From NCBI GenBank assembly GCA_023653785.1, contig JAMKCH010001644.1, forward strand, positions 62,001 through 126,000: a stretch of 64,000 nucleotides of DNA, written 5' to 3'. The number at the start of each line of letters is the position of its first letter. Position 1 is the stretch's first letter. Origin of the DNA: Ophioderma brevispina. Lineage: Eukaryota; Echinodermata; Ophiuroidea; Amphilepidida; Ophiodermatidae. This document shows, in pieces, positions 48,160-59,400 of the stretch. Made by a program: the position numbers and the translations under genes. The notes under the pieces are model-generated. The model was not told the DNA's origin, did not search any database, and worked only from the letters and a program-made list of their open reading frames with translations.

Positions 48160-48524
48160 TAAAGTGGATGGCCCGATTTAAGTCTTTCAGTTTTTTCATC
48201 TTGATTGAATGGCCTTCACCCCAAAACCCCATCTTTTAATTTCGCGCGGATATTTCAACCAGTTTTTGATGTAGAAGCTAAAAACTTGATTTTGCCAATC
48301 CCCATAGAGTACTGTGTAAATTAATATTGGTCGACCAAAAAGGGGCAACATTTTCAGCTCATAACATCCAAACAAAACATCCTTTAGCGCTAATATTTCA
48401 CAGGATAAATGAGAAAAATGAGTAGCTTTCTCTTCTGAAATACCAAAATTTTGACCACTTCCGTAAAAGTCTGTGGTCCCTGGGGTATGGGTTTATTAGC
48501 GATCGGACCATGGACCTTTAATGT
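48160..48524 (-). mobile_element. TTAA MITE, family D (copy 2)
   Basis: The right end, inverted, reads TTAAAGGTCCATGGTCCGAT. The left end AAAGTGGATGGCCCGA is eroded at the TTAA. The interior (CCATAGAGTACTGTGTAAAT, TTGGTCGACCAAAAAGGGGC) matches D copy 1 at 52309 in inverted orientation. Confidence 0.78.
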
Positions 48525-48801
48525 AATATACTAGTGGACATGGACATGAGGATGGAAACAATTAAACCATGTTGTGGTTGATTCTACTGAATATATTACT
48601 TGAATTAAGGTGACTATATGTATGATACTGATGCCACAATCGCTTTTGAGCAGCGATTCCCTTCCACATTGGTACTTCATGCGTGGAATGTCGATCATAT
48701 TTTCAATATGTAGAACATTGGTCTTTTTACTTAGACCTCCTCTTGTAACAGGGTGATTTGCAAAGACAAATTAGATTGTCTTATGTGTCATGTATTTACA
48801 G

Positions 48802-49123
48802 GTCCAACACAGTCGCCACCTCCAACACCACTACTTCCAGGACATAGCAAAAAGACAACAATCACAGCTGGACAGTAGAACGTAAAATAATCATAGGTGG
48901 TGCGTCTGGGGCGCGTGCCTTGTTTCCTTCTAGTCGTCATTTAGTCTTGAGGTGGAGGGAATCTTTCCCCAAAACACGCAGTGATGAGGAGGGGATCCAG
49001 TACGGATGTCCCGACAACAGCCACGGCGAACCCCAACAGAAGACACTGAATCACAGGCACGTACCGAGGCACAGATACGACATTCTTGTTAATATCCAGA
49101 TGGTAGAAATTGATCGAAATTGA
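48802..49123 (+). CDS. Receptor-like gene, exon G: stalk, apparent membrane anchor, tail (frame broken)
   Basis: After the acceptor TGTATTTACAG the phase-1 reading gives GPTQSPPPTPLLPGHSKKTT then ITAGQ and a TAG at 48876. Shifting by one base near 48873 reads VERKIIIGGASGA and continues open to 49123 as LVLRWRESFPKTRSDEEG and onward. The hydrophobic core is itself split: the neighbouring frame around 48920-48945 reads CFLLVVI. A Pro/Thr stalk, a hydrophobic segment and then RWR with charged residues is the order expected at a type I membrane anchor. The breaks may be assembly indels or decay. A weak donor at 48875 (GTAGAA) is an alternative. The true 3' limit of the exon is unknown. Confidence 0.6.
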
Positions 49124-49264
49124 GTAAAAAGGTGTTGAAATATTGGGAATGTTCTTCTGACTAAATTTAGTTCAGACAGAAATTGTCTTATAATAATTAA
49201 CACCTTCTGGGCTAAATGACCAAAATCTCAGTCGCTAGGACAAAATATTTCTGATGTCTCTCTT

Positions 49265-49465
49265 TTGGGATCTTGGGAAGTTTCTGTACCCTGACCCATC
49301 TGACACTTTTTCTGAGCACACTTATGAATTCAGAAACCCTTAACAGAATAAACTTGTGGCTTTTTTTTTTTTAAAATTTTCCGTGAAGGGTTTCTGAATC
49401 ATAAGTATGTCAGTGAAAAGTGTCATATGGGGTCAGTCACGGAAACTCCCAACTTTGGGTCTAGG
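49265..49465. mobile_element. Hairpin element around a T-rich loop
   Basis: GGGAAGTTTCTG, CTGACACTTTTTCTGA, ACTTATGAATTCAGAAACCC on the left are repeated inverted on the right (GGGTTTCTGAATCATAAGT, CAGTGAAAAGTGTCA, GGAAACTCCC). The loop is about 45 bp with a T run. Confidence 0.8.
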
Positions 49466-49479
49466 CGGTTATAGTCCAT

Positions 49480-50840
49480 TTATCTTCCTCGAGGCAATGA
49501 CGTCATTCGCATTCAGACAGTTTTGCGTTGCTTTTGTCACCACCTTTATAGCTTGTCATCGTATGCAGCGTGTTTAAATCATCGCGACGATTTAAAACGC
49601 ATCCACTTCATAAACGCACTGACTCGAGGAAGGTAAAGCGGCTACAGTTCGTCGCCACATCACATACTGTCGTATTTTAACAAAACATGTGTTCCGAGAA
49701 AATTGCAATTCAAAATCTACCGCGATATTTCATGTCTAATACGGGAAAACGAAGCATAAAAGAAACATCTATACTTTACTGTTTTGAAGAAAACATTTTA
49801 AAGTCGCAATATGTACCATGAAATCCAACTTAAAATTGCCAATTAATATTAGCTTAATTAGGCTACACAGTTTTTTATAAGCCTGTATGTGAAATCACAA
49901 TAATATATTGCAGAATGCGACGCATATTACACGTTGTTGTTCAATGTGCGTAAAATAGATCACTATGTGAAAAGCTTGTTTACGACATAACGATTGAATA
50001 CTCAAAATAGGTCTGTATGTGAGAATCCTTTATTTTAGGATCGGCAAAATAGAACGCTATATCAAACCCGTGTAAATGAAATGGCGATTTTAAAATACGA
50101 CAGTATGTGAATTGCGGATATGATTTTCGGAAAATGACAAAAATCTGTAATTATAACTAATTAATTAGTCATCCTCACATTTTGAAACTTTGTGGATGGA
50201 AAGAACTCGATGAACGAAGTAAGTAGGCGGAATTCGCAAAAACCTCACATGTTAAATACGACAGTAATGTATTTGCGGGCGACGAGTTAATAAACATATC
50301 ATGTTTGAGTGTTGCAATAACACTACATGTATAATGTTTCTGAAAAGCCACTGCAACTAATAAGGATTCCAGATTGTGATTCTAAAAGTTGTCAGAGGGA
50401 TGTTAATAGTAATACACATAATATGGTGTCTAATGTAAATGACTCCAGGTGCTTCCACTGTAAGTGAAGACTGATAAATCACCCAATGATTTAATATGCA
50501 GACACTGTCTTTTAAAAAAGAGTAGTGCTCCCCTAAAAGCTCTGTCAAATTAAGAGTATTAGAGGTGATTTAAGAAATTTACCACTGCATTGTACTGTCA
50601 AAAATGATCTTTCCAAAGGCGGTGGTACAAATCACCCCTACAATGCACTTAAGAAGAGCTGTGTCCTGGGGATCTAGTGCAAATGCTCTTTAAGGAGAGC
50701 TATAGGGGAGCAAAACTCTACTAGCCTTAAAAGACGATGTCTGCAACATGCCTCATAAATATTATAAATATAGAGGTAGAAATTGCAAGCAAATGGGAAA
50801 TCAACATGCAATAGGTTTGTGAATAGGTGATATGACATGC
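49480..50840. other. Unannotated sequence with CATACTGTCGTATTTTA inverted words
   Basis: CATACTGTCGTATTTTA at about 49667 recurs inverted near 50093, and a partial copy lies near 50255. This suggests another foldback, but the arms are short. Nothing else identified. Confidence 0.4.
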
Positions 50841-50841
50841 G

Positions 50842-51105
50842 ATGACCATAAAGGAAACAACACAGTTTGTCACAAATGTGGAGATACACCTGAATCGCCA
50901 TCTCCAGAGTTTTCCACTATTGACTACTATCGGACTATTTGAGGACCCTGGCACGGAACTGAGTCCAGTGTTCACGGATGCTCATTCCATGGACTATTTG
51001 AGGACTCTGTGCATGACAAATACACTATCGAACTATATGAGGATCCAGTGCACGGAAGAGATCCATGTGCGAACATGCCAGGGCCGTGCAGTATTGATTT
51101 AAGGG
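50842..51105 (+). pseudogene. Candidate cytoplasmic-tail exon with three YEDP-like motifs (frame broken)
   Basis: Three related DNA segments (starting 50931, 50990 and 51029; CGGACTATTTGAGGACCCTG and similar) encode GLFEDPG, GLFEDSVHD and ELYEDPVHG. The last two are in one frame with DKYTIELYEDPVHGRDP. The first is one base out of phase. The same frame upstream reads SPSPEFSTIDYYRTI before a stop at 50940. Repeated acidic tyrosine motifs resemble those in receptor tails. A one-base indel would explain the break. No strong acceptor was found, so membership in the receptor gene is inference. Confidence 0.4.
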
Positions 51106-51411
51106 GGTGTGGTACTTCAAAAAAGTGGACCTAACCCCCCAAAAAACTGGTCTTTTGGACTTTTTAACATCTCATCACCAAAAGTTGACTTTCTGGTCAA
51201 ATTCTCTAAATTTGTACCTTTTTATCAAAAAATTAAGCAAAAAGGGTTATGAGACCTTTTCCCCTTTGGTGGGATTGGGTGAAAATTTACTAAGATCTAT
51301 CATATAGATAATAATTAACACATGCCCACACCACCATCATTTGTTCTTATTATTCACAATTGTTTGCCGTATATATTCTCACTCTTTCATTTTTTCTGGT
51401 GTTCTTTACAG

Positions 51412-51718
51412 TGAATAGCTTGGAAATCCCTACCATTCCTAATGGATGTGACAACTCAAACTATGTGTGTGTTTTGATGATATGAATTAAAGAATGTCAT
51501 GGATGACGTATCCCCTTACTGGGCAAATCATTCGCTCCCTCCAAATTCATACCCACCCACTCAACCTACCTTAGACTGCACATCACAACAGGTCAGCTAC
51601 TAACCAACCAGGCCAATGGGTCTCTGCTTGTGTTGAAAACGAGCCGAAAATTCTATCTATAGATTCAGATGGAGGAAGTACGGTTATGGAAGGATCCGTT
51701 CACAGACTCTGGTTATAG
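51412..51718 (+). pseudogene. Candidate 3'-terminal coding exon (frame broken)
   Basis: A strong acceptor (a pyrimidine-rich tract then TTCTTTACAG, ending 51411) leads into NSLEIPTIPNGCDNSNYVCV, stopping at 51483. A second frame from 51493 reads NVMDDVSPYWANHSLPPNSY and onward to about 51600. A third from about 51585 reads NQPGQWVSACVENEPKILSI, then DSDGGSTVMEGS, to a stop at 51716. Each segment is protein-like and they follow one another without gaps, as expected for one exon with two small indels. I do not recognise the product. The location 2.3 kb past the anchor exon suggests the receptor's C-terminal tail. Confidence 0.45.
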
Positions 51719-52273
51719 GAGGTGATCGGGGACCTTCAGTATCCTAGCACAGATATCACTAGTATTAGCCAAATATCAGGGGCTGAAGAGGCATAGAAAA
51801 CAAGGTCTTGGTTTTGACATCGCAAGGACACACATTGGGATTGCTTTGGTAGGGTGGTATGGCGTGTCTGTCTGTGGTTAACATTGTTAGGGTCTACCCT
51901 AAACATACTGATTTGGCCACTGTTCAACATACATGTACATATTTTCATGGCACTAGTACTTACATGTAATGGGCCTTGGGTAGTGTCCCATCAGTGTCCC
52001 CTCTCACAAGTGGGGTCAAAGGTCATCTAAAGCATATAGAGGTCATCCCAAAAAGTGGTAAGATTTATGAATTGCTTGGTGTTTCACATTATGTTTTGAT
52101 CGATTTTTATGACACTTGATATATTGGTTCGGTGGGTGGTGTTCCCACATTTTGGTGACCTTGTATACCTTGGTTACCTCATTGACCTTTGCCCCATTCA
52201 CAAACCATGGCATGACGACAACAACATGCTTATCGGTGAACGCTTATTTTTTTACTCTAAAGAGGTTGTTATT
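51719..52273. other. Flank with a TGACCT-rich repeat
   Basis: TTGGTGACCTTGTATACCTT, then TGACCTTTGCCCCATTCACA (about 52150-52203), is a diverged copy of the repeat found at 6930-7845 and 20950-22170. Confidence 0.55.
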
Positions 52274-53210
52274 TTAAAGTGCATTTCATGATTAGCTTTT
52301 GCATAGCCTTAAAGGTCCATTGCCCGATCTCTAATAGCCTTGTCCCCCCAGGGATCCCCAGATTTACCGGAAGTTGGTCAAAATTGTTTGGATCAGAAGA
52401 AAGCTACTATTTTTCCTCATTTACACCGTTTACCCCCTGTGAACATCTTAGTCTAATGAGTTTGGTTTGGATTTATGAGCCTAAAATGTGCCCCATTTTG
52501 GTTGACCAATATTCATTTTACACAGTACTCTATGGTATTACAAAACACGTTTTTAGCTCTCACAACACAATGGGACTGAAATATCGGTGCGAACTTTACA
52601 GATAGGGGTTTTGGGTGAATGCCATTCTATCAAAATGAAACTTTATAATACCTAAATTCGGGCCATCCCCCTTTAAATTTGATTACCCTAGAAACCTTGT
52701 ATTAGACCATATATAAATACAGAATTTTTACTTCAAACCAGTCTTTGGTAGAGAAACCTAAACATGTCCAATTTGATTTTGTCAGTCGACTGGATGAAAT
52801 TACAACACAGCAGCATGTATGAGCTTCATGGAGAATTGTTTGTTCCTAACACTATAACACTGGAGTGCACCATCCCAAACCAATGATTTGGTATTAACCC
52901 CCCCCCCCCCCCCGGCACTACTTTCCTATCATCATATGTAAGCCCCTATTGGATTGGTTAACTTAAAGGAATATCATATATTGAACACATTAATGCTTAA
53001 GGAACTGGTATGGTTACACAGAGATATAGAAGCATCTAGTTTTTGATTGGTTACTCAGAGGGCGGCTATCTCATGTGTGGGTCTCTAATAACCAATCAGA
53101 CAATTGTAATCAGAAGTGGTAGTTTCCCCCCTCATGTGTAATTTTTTAAGATATAATGCATATTCTATTAGAAGGAAGCTAAAACAAAAATCTTAAAATG
53201 CACCTTTTAA
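52274..53210 (+). mobile_element. Putative TTAA element related to family C, interrupted
   Basis: The left end TTAAAGTGCATTTCATGATT resembles family C. The right end AAAATGCACCTTTTAA at 53195-53210 could be its partner. A family D copy (52309-52676) is inserted 35 bp from the left end. The remaining interior does not clearly match family C, so pairing of the two ends is uncertain. Confidence 0.4.
52309..52676 (+). mobile_element. TTAA MITE, family D (copy 1)
   Basis: The left end TTAAAGGTCCATTGCCCGAT and the right end TTCGGGCCATCCCCCTTTAA enclose 368 bp with TTAA borders. The interior matches 48160-48524 (inverted) and the fragment at 9209. Confidence 0.82.
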
Positions 53211-55640
53211 TTAATAAACTATTAACTTTCATACAACAATGTAAAAATAAAAACTCTCATATATGAATGTCTAAATGTTCTTTTGTCCATATGTGTTTTC
53301 ATGTTGTTTTTTGTTGAAAAAAGAATCATGTATTACCTTACGTGGTCCATTGATGAGAATCACATTTCTACAATCTGGGGAAGCGGAGAGATATTTTCCT
53401 TATCTCTCCTGTTGTTATCTTTGCTATTTTTGCTAAAAGTCTTGTACCTAAAAAATTGTATCCTTCCAACTTTAATGTGAAGAAGACATAGGAAAGCATT
53501 GACTTATTGAGTGCTTTTGTCTCCCTCCCAAAAAATTTCAGACAAATATTTGACTTAAAACTGCATTAATAAGCGGGAATAAATGTCCTCTGGTTAAGTG
53601 CTGTCAAAATCTCTTCATAACACTGAATGTGCCGCATATTTAAATGCATTTAACAAAGCAGGAATTTTAGCTAGACTTTTTTTTTGTGCTAAATTTTTTT
53701 GATTTTACTTATAGCATTTTTATACAGCTGTTGTACCAGAGTATGTCATGATTTAAAGCACTGGCATAAACCACAACCAAGCACCATACTTGGTCTGGCC
53801 AGAATTACAGAGGGATTGCGTGAGCTTTTCACGAGTGGAAACATGCCACATCACGGTAGGTCACCAAAAAAAAAAAATACTGCATATGCAACGCGAAATA
53901 CCAAAACCACGTAATGGCATGCTTGAAACACGTAACGTGAAATATCTGTACGCCATGTGACATCACGCCTTTACATTCTGCCCTGACGAAGCACAGCCAC
54001 AAGTTGTGCCAGCATGACCCCATGCTATTAGAGGATGCGTCTCATTTAAACTAAAAGTTACCAACCACTGCCAACAAAAATTCTGGAGGTACACCAACTA
54101 CCTTCCGTGTGGAACACTCCAAAATATTGCATTGAAACCGATGGGCCATGGTTTGACGTGCATGGGTTGACGTGCCATGGTCTGGTACCGACCTTGTTCA
54201 GTTCACAATCCTGTATACCGTTACTAATATAAACAATCTGACAACAAATCCCTTACAGAGGAGGTTGAATCTCCTCTACCCACCTTGTTTTTGGGATGAG
54301 AAATAATGCTTAATAACTACTCAAATCATTGTAATTCTCTGTCAAAGTTTTGTGAATACTTTGTAACCTCAAAATTTAGGATTTCTCTGCCGTCACTACC
54401 TGTGAACCAATAGGCTTACACCGGTTTCGAAACTGACCTCACCCTACTTTAACTTTCTTTTTGGGTCATGTACATCACTTTGTAGTGAGTCATCTAACTG
54501 TTGGAAATTCTTATTAAAGTTGTTCCCATATTTACAGACCTATTTGTATTTCAACTGAGTTTAGATGTAAATATTCATTAAAAAGACACTTATGGGCAAT
54601 CAGGAAATTTATTCAAATGCTGTCGATCTTTTGAACAAATAAACGCCTTATAAACAAATTTGCAAACTCTGACACCCAAATATTATTTGGGAAAACGGTA
54701 GACTTGACAAAATCCATGTGTGTGCCAACCGACTGAACAGTACGATTTAATAGTGGAAATAATTTTTTAGATTTTTATAGTAATGAGCAGCGTTTCATGG
54801 TGGTGTTTGAACTATGTTCAACCACAAAAAGTGTGACCCCCTTGGTCAACATCTTTGGGAGTGTTAAAGTTATGTTACAACTGTATCTTGTCCAAAAATG
54901 CCATTTAAGGGTACATTTTTATCAGGTCCTTCGAGAAAGGTTTGATTTACATTGAACGATTTTAGCCTCAAACAAGAGATTTGTAAATTAGAATGGGGAG
55001 GTAGTGTATTTGATATTCCCACTCGCTTTGGTGGATTATTTAGGTCCTACACAGGGAGTATGGATAGCAAATGGGACTAGTCCCCTTGGTTAAAATTTCC
55101 TAAATTGGGACCTTTTCTCCAAATATCAGGAAAAGTGGACCTTTTTCCCATTTTGTGAATTTGGGGGGGGGTGGTGCGACCGCACCCCCTCCCATGCGAC
55201 GGGCCTGCAGAGCCCCATAGACTAAGTTTAAATACATAGCGTGCTGTTACTCTCCACATTTGTATGCTTTAACTGTCATTGTGTACGCACACTACCTCAG
55301 TCGAAAATTGGGCATGCGGCTTATCCATGAACTTGACAGATTCTTTCTGGAAATGACGGGATATTTGCAGAAGAAAAAAGCAAATAAGCACTTTCTGGAG
55401 ACTTCAAAAAGGATGCAATTTTCTATATTCAAACAATGGATCTACCATAAAGCAAGGATTGGTCTTAATTCGAACAAGAAACAATGATATTAATCCATAT
55501 TCAGAAATATATCGTTGGAAGAGTATCAATGAATCAAGGCATACGTTACTCAAAAATATGAAGGATTTCAGGGAGACTTAATGAAACTTCTCCAAAGACA
55601 GCATATTACTAATGAATTAGATAATGGTAAGGCTGACATG
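53211..55640. other. Unannotated sequence
   Basis: Short open frames (for example 53699-53914 and 55260-55487) show no recognisable domain. No RT motif, inverted ends or tandem repeat was identified. Confidence 0.35.
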
Positions 55641-55649
55641 CTGGGTTTC

Positions 55650-55996
55650 TTCTAGATCTCTCTTCTGCATTCGATACAATCGATATTCTCATAACACTAT
55701 GGTTGAACGGAAACGCAGAAGGAGTTTGGGTCGCTGGTTTTGTGCTTGACCTTTTTAGTATACTTAGAGGATCGTTCTGTAGGATAAAGTGTTGCCTGGG
55801 TGATATTCTGAAATCCCTTTAAAAATCGGTGTTCCTCAGGGGCTGGCTATCTGGCAGGTCTCCACTACTTCATGCGTATGGTCAGCCGGTTGCGAATATT
55901 TATCAATCGCTTCCAGATTGAATATCATATCTACGCTGACGATACGCAACTATATAGTTTTAATCCCAGGTCTCCGGTGGCTACGGCCGCTGCACA
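55650..55996 (+). pseudogene. CR1/L2-like LINE reverse transcriptase fragment (LINE-d)
   Basis: RT motifs appear in order within 300 bp: LDLSSAFDTIDIL (block A, from 55652), IGVPQG (55825-55842, block B), and YADDTQLY (55932-55955, block C), followed by SFNPRSP. Frame changes lie between them. The fragment stops abruptly at about 55996, where the tail of the - strand LINE-c begins. It was probably cut by that insertion or by a 5' breakpoint. The continuation was not found in the window. Confidence 0.82.
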
Positions 55997-57399
55997 GCCA
56001 AGGCAAGTTCAAGTTCAAGTTTTTTACATTATATCCTCAAAATTACCATAAAAACAGAATAACAGTGTTTACAAAGTCATGTAATGCCAAAGTCACGTCA
56101 TGATACAAAGTCTTGGAATGCAATTATATCAATATACAAAATTTGAGGACAAAAATATATAGATTCAGAATCAAAAACAAAGAATAAATAATTAAATATG
56201 ATGTGAAAATAATTATAATATGAAATAAAATACATTACAATTGACCAAGTAAAACTAAGGATATAGAATAGATAATTATTTGGACATGATCTAGGGAAAA
56301 AAGGGGGGGGGGAGAGGCCATTTAAACTTTAAACGCTTTAAGATTGGCCCCACCTTGTGTGAAAATAGTAATAATGAGTACTATACGGCAAGGAGGACAA
56401 AAGACAGGACAAGACGAGACGAGGGGGGGGACAAGACAAGACGAGGGGGAACAAGACAATAAACAAACAATCCAAGGAGAGTGTCGCATTATGTTGAAAG
56501 AGGGGAACCACATGTCAAGGAGGTACCTAGATGTGGCAATCTGTCCAAACAGAAAACAAGAGGCAGGCAGATGGTAAACGAAGAAAGTATGATTAGCATA
56601 TTATATATTTGAACATTATAACAACCACCACCAAAAAAGAAAAATGCAGTTACAATACAAGCTATATCACACAACAAAAAACACATTTTCATCAAAGTTA
56701 ATATTAGAGATAAGATATTTTTGTACGTATTTTAAAGTTATTAGTGAGTTTTGACGTAGTTAAAATTCCCGTGCATAAGTAGAGAGTTCCACATTTAGGT
56801 CCCCCCCGTGCTACTTTAAGGAATAATTAAGTATGTTCCATAGATGAGTTAATAGATATAAAGTGGTGGGATATCTGGTATGGTAATTATGGATTACATT
56901 ACCTTTGGTGAAAAAAATTGGTAAAAATGTGAGGTAGAGTGCTGTAACAAAAACGATACAGAAAAAGAGCAGTTTGAATTTTGTTAAGGGTCCATAATGT
57001 TAAAGTAATTTAGCTTAAAGAAAAGTTTTTAGTATGGGCTAGATAATTTTTTGAATGGTAATGCTTACGAATGGCTTTTTGGAGTTTGAATAATTAGTGA
57101 GTCTTGTGCTGTGTGAGGAAAAGTCCCAAGGGCAGAGGTTTTATAGATCAAATGAAATGGGGTTTTTGTAATGCACATGCTATAGTACTATAAAGAAGGT
57201 AGGGGAGATTAAAGTGTATAGAGGTAAAACAGAATATTTGAGGGAAGTATATGGTATCAATTTTCTCAGAATCACAATATTAAGGCAATTAAGTAGTTAG
57301 TTTGTGGTGTTGTGCTTTTCCAGTTGAGTTTCCTATCTAGACAACACCAGAAACTAGTACTGTCAGTAGGATGGATGATTTTGCAATCTTTGAAGTCTA

Positions 57400-58001
57400 T
57401 TTGCGATGGCCTTTTTTTCCTTTTTCGTAGGGTAAAAGGAATGAAGTTAGTTTTACTAAAACATTGAGGGAAAGTTTGTTAGCTTTAAACAGTTGGAGCA
57501 GTGAGTGATCTCTGTATTGATTGCTGGTTAGGGTATCTAGGTTGGGGTGGGAAAGGAAAATATTTGTATTTTCATCAGCAAAAAGACAAACGAAAGTAAT
57601 TTGGTAGAATTGGGGATATCATTACAAAAGTAAAGTAAGGAAGAGGAGTGGCCCAAGTTCTGGAGCCTTGGGAACGCCACAGGATACTGGTAGGAGACCA
57701 GCAAGAATGGGAATAAACGTATAAAATTTAGAATGTTCTATCTTGAAGATAGTTAGAAAGAAGAGTCAAGGGAGTGCCACGGATACATAGGTGAAAGTTT
57801 TGGTGAGAAGGAGAATATGGTGGTCATATTGTACGAAAGCCTGGGAAAGGTCTAGGAAGATTGCCACTGGTGTGAGTTTTTGAAAGTGCAGAAAGAGGAT
57901 TTTATCGTTATGTCAAGGAGAGGCAAGATCCGTGGAAGATTTTTCTAAAGCAATATTGGTATTATGGGGAGAATATTGTGGAGAGAGAGATAATTAGCGT
58001 A
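57400..58001 (-). pseudogene. LINE-c reverse transcriptase, C-terminal half
   Basis: Read on the - strand from 58001: ANYLSLHNIL, then IFLDLSQAF followed by a YDHHIL-like block (57862-57813, block A), then GVPKAPELGPLLF (57680-57641, corresponding to the usual GVPQGS-LGPLLF block B), then LFADEN (57586-57570, block C with the second Asp changed to Glu). Frameshifts occur between motifs. The altered block C alone would disable catalysis. Confidence 0.82.
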
Positions 58002-59064
58002 TAGTATGGGGCGCAGTGTGTCATTGTTGGCTTTTTTGCTACAATGGGAATTTTGGGTCTTAAATGTAGAGAAGGTCCCAGGAATCAAATCAAATTGTAA
58101 CAATTTTTTATTCCTTCCGTTTGGCGCCATCTTGGAGTTCAAAATGGCGCCATTTTTCAACATATTTTCCCTCTATCTGGACTTCTGAGCAACATAGAAG
58201 TTCAAAAAATGGTGGCATATACCCATGTTTGTGATGTCATGGTAAACAATATCACATTCAGAAAGTCGCAGATTGTTTCCTTCAGGCGGGACATCATATT
58301 TGAATTTCAAATGGCCGCCATTTCAACATATTTAGCTCTATCTGGAACTTGCGTGACGCATATAGAATGCTCCAAGTTGGCGGGGGCAATACCCATGTGT
58401 TGATGTCAAGGAACACAAATATTACTTCCGAAAAGGACACAAATTGTTTCCTTCCGGTGGCCATCTTGTAATTTCAAAATGGCCGCCATTTTAAGATATA
58501 CTTCGGCCAAAAATCTAGATTTCTGAGCAACATTAATAATAAAAGGCTTCCATTTGTGGCAATACCCAAGTTTGTGATGCCAAGGAAAACACATGTATTA
58601 CATTCAGAAAGTCGTAGATGTTTCCTTCAGGTGGCTCTGAATTCAAAATGGTCGCCATTTTTTAATGTCTACTTCGTCCAATATCCGGACTTCTGAGCAA
58701 AATAAAAAGGCTCCATTTGGGGGTAAATGCCCATGTGTGATGTTTTATTGTCTTGATGTGTGGCACTGCAGAGTGTCACCGGGAAAGACAAAGGCCTAAA
58801 GGACAATCCCCAACCGAAAAAAAGGGGGCTGGGAGACCTGGCGAATCCCAGATACTATTTAGCTAATTGACATTGTGAATTGTTTACAATGTAAGACACC
58901 CGGGTTTTTTAAACCCGGATCTGAAGTCTTGCTTCCTGAGTAAACATTGGTCTCTACCAATTCGGATGATGGTTTGGTCCTCCTAAAGCTACTGGAAGGT
59001 CCAACCCTGGATTTACAAAAGATACATGGGGACAACTTGTTAAAAGTAAATGTGCTTTCAGCAT

Positions 59065-59400
59065 CAGCACATACAACGGCCAGACACTATCAACAACATT
59101 CAAGAAAGAAGGACTGATATAGAAGCACAACGGTATATGAATATTGATGCCATCTGCATGCAAGAACGAACCGCATGGCCACAGCGAGCCAATACTACAG
59201 GAGAATATCCAGGACTATGCACTATTACAGCCTCCGCTGGACGAATAAGAAAAATCCGCTACAGGAGGTGTGCGTTTCTTCTCTCACCAAAAGATCTCAA
59301 GTACGTTGCCAACCCTTTTGTCACTGTACATGAGCGCATCTGAAGCACACTGGATATGGGTTAATACTGAAAAAAAAAAAACAAAATTCAGTTGCTGACT
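59065..59400 (+). pseudogene. LINE-b endonuclease remnant
   Basis: One frame (59050-59343) reads INNIQERRTDIEAQ, then IDAICMQERTAWPQRANTTG, then EYPGLCTITAS; the AICMQERTAWP stretch is the QET-type strand of APE endonucleases. Another frame gives GVRFFSHQKI, matching the usual GVGFF block. The rest of the domain (59400-59900) is not clearly recoverable. Confidence 0.7.

Larger units (their letters stand above)
23682..51718 (+). other. Split gene for a HYR-domain receptor-like protein (span of recognised exons)
   Basis: Seven coding exons on the + strand (23682-23810, 38618-38665, 40586-40791, 41872-41943, 44050-44146, 46361-46606, 48802 onward) join with consistent phases (each junction 1-1, 0-0 or 0-1 as needed), every one bounded by AG and GT. 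Together they give about 265 residues of ectodomain plus a stalk. Two later coding-like patches extend the possible locus to 51718. Introns reach 14.8 kb and hold most of the window's MITEs and SINEs. The exon with start codon and signal peptide was not found and may lie left of 23.7 kb or outside the window. The architecture (cysteine-containing N-terminal domain, HYR, Pro/Thr stalk, apparent membrane anchor) suggests a surface receptor or adhesion protein. Ligand and pathway are unknown. Confidence 0.7.
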
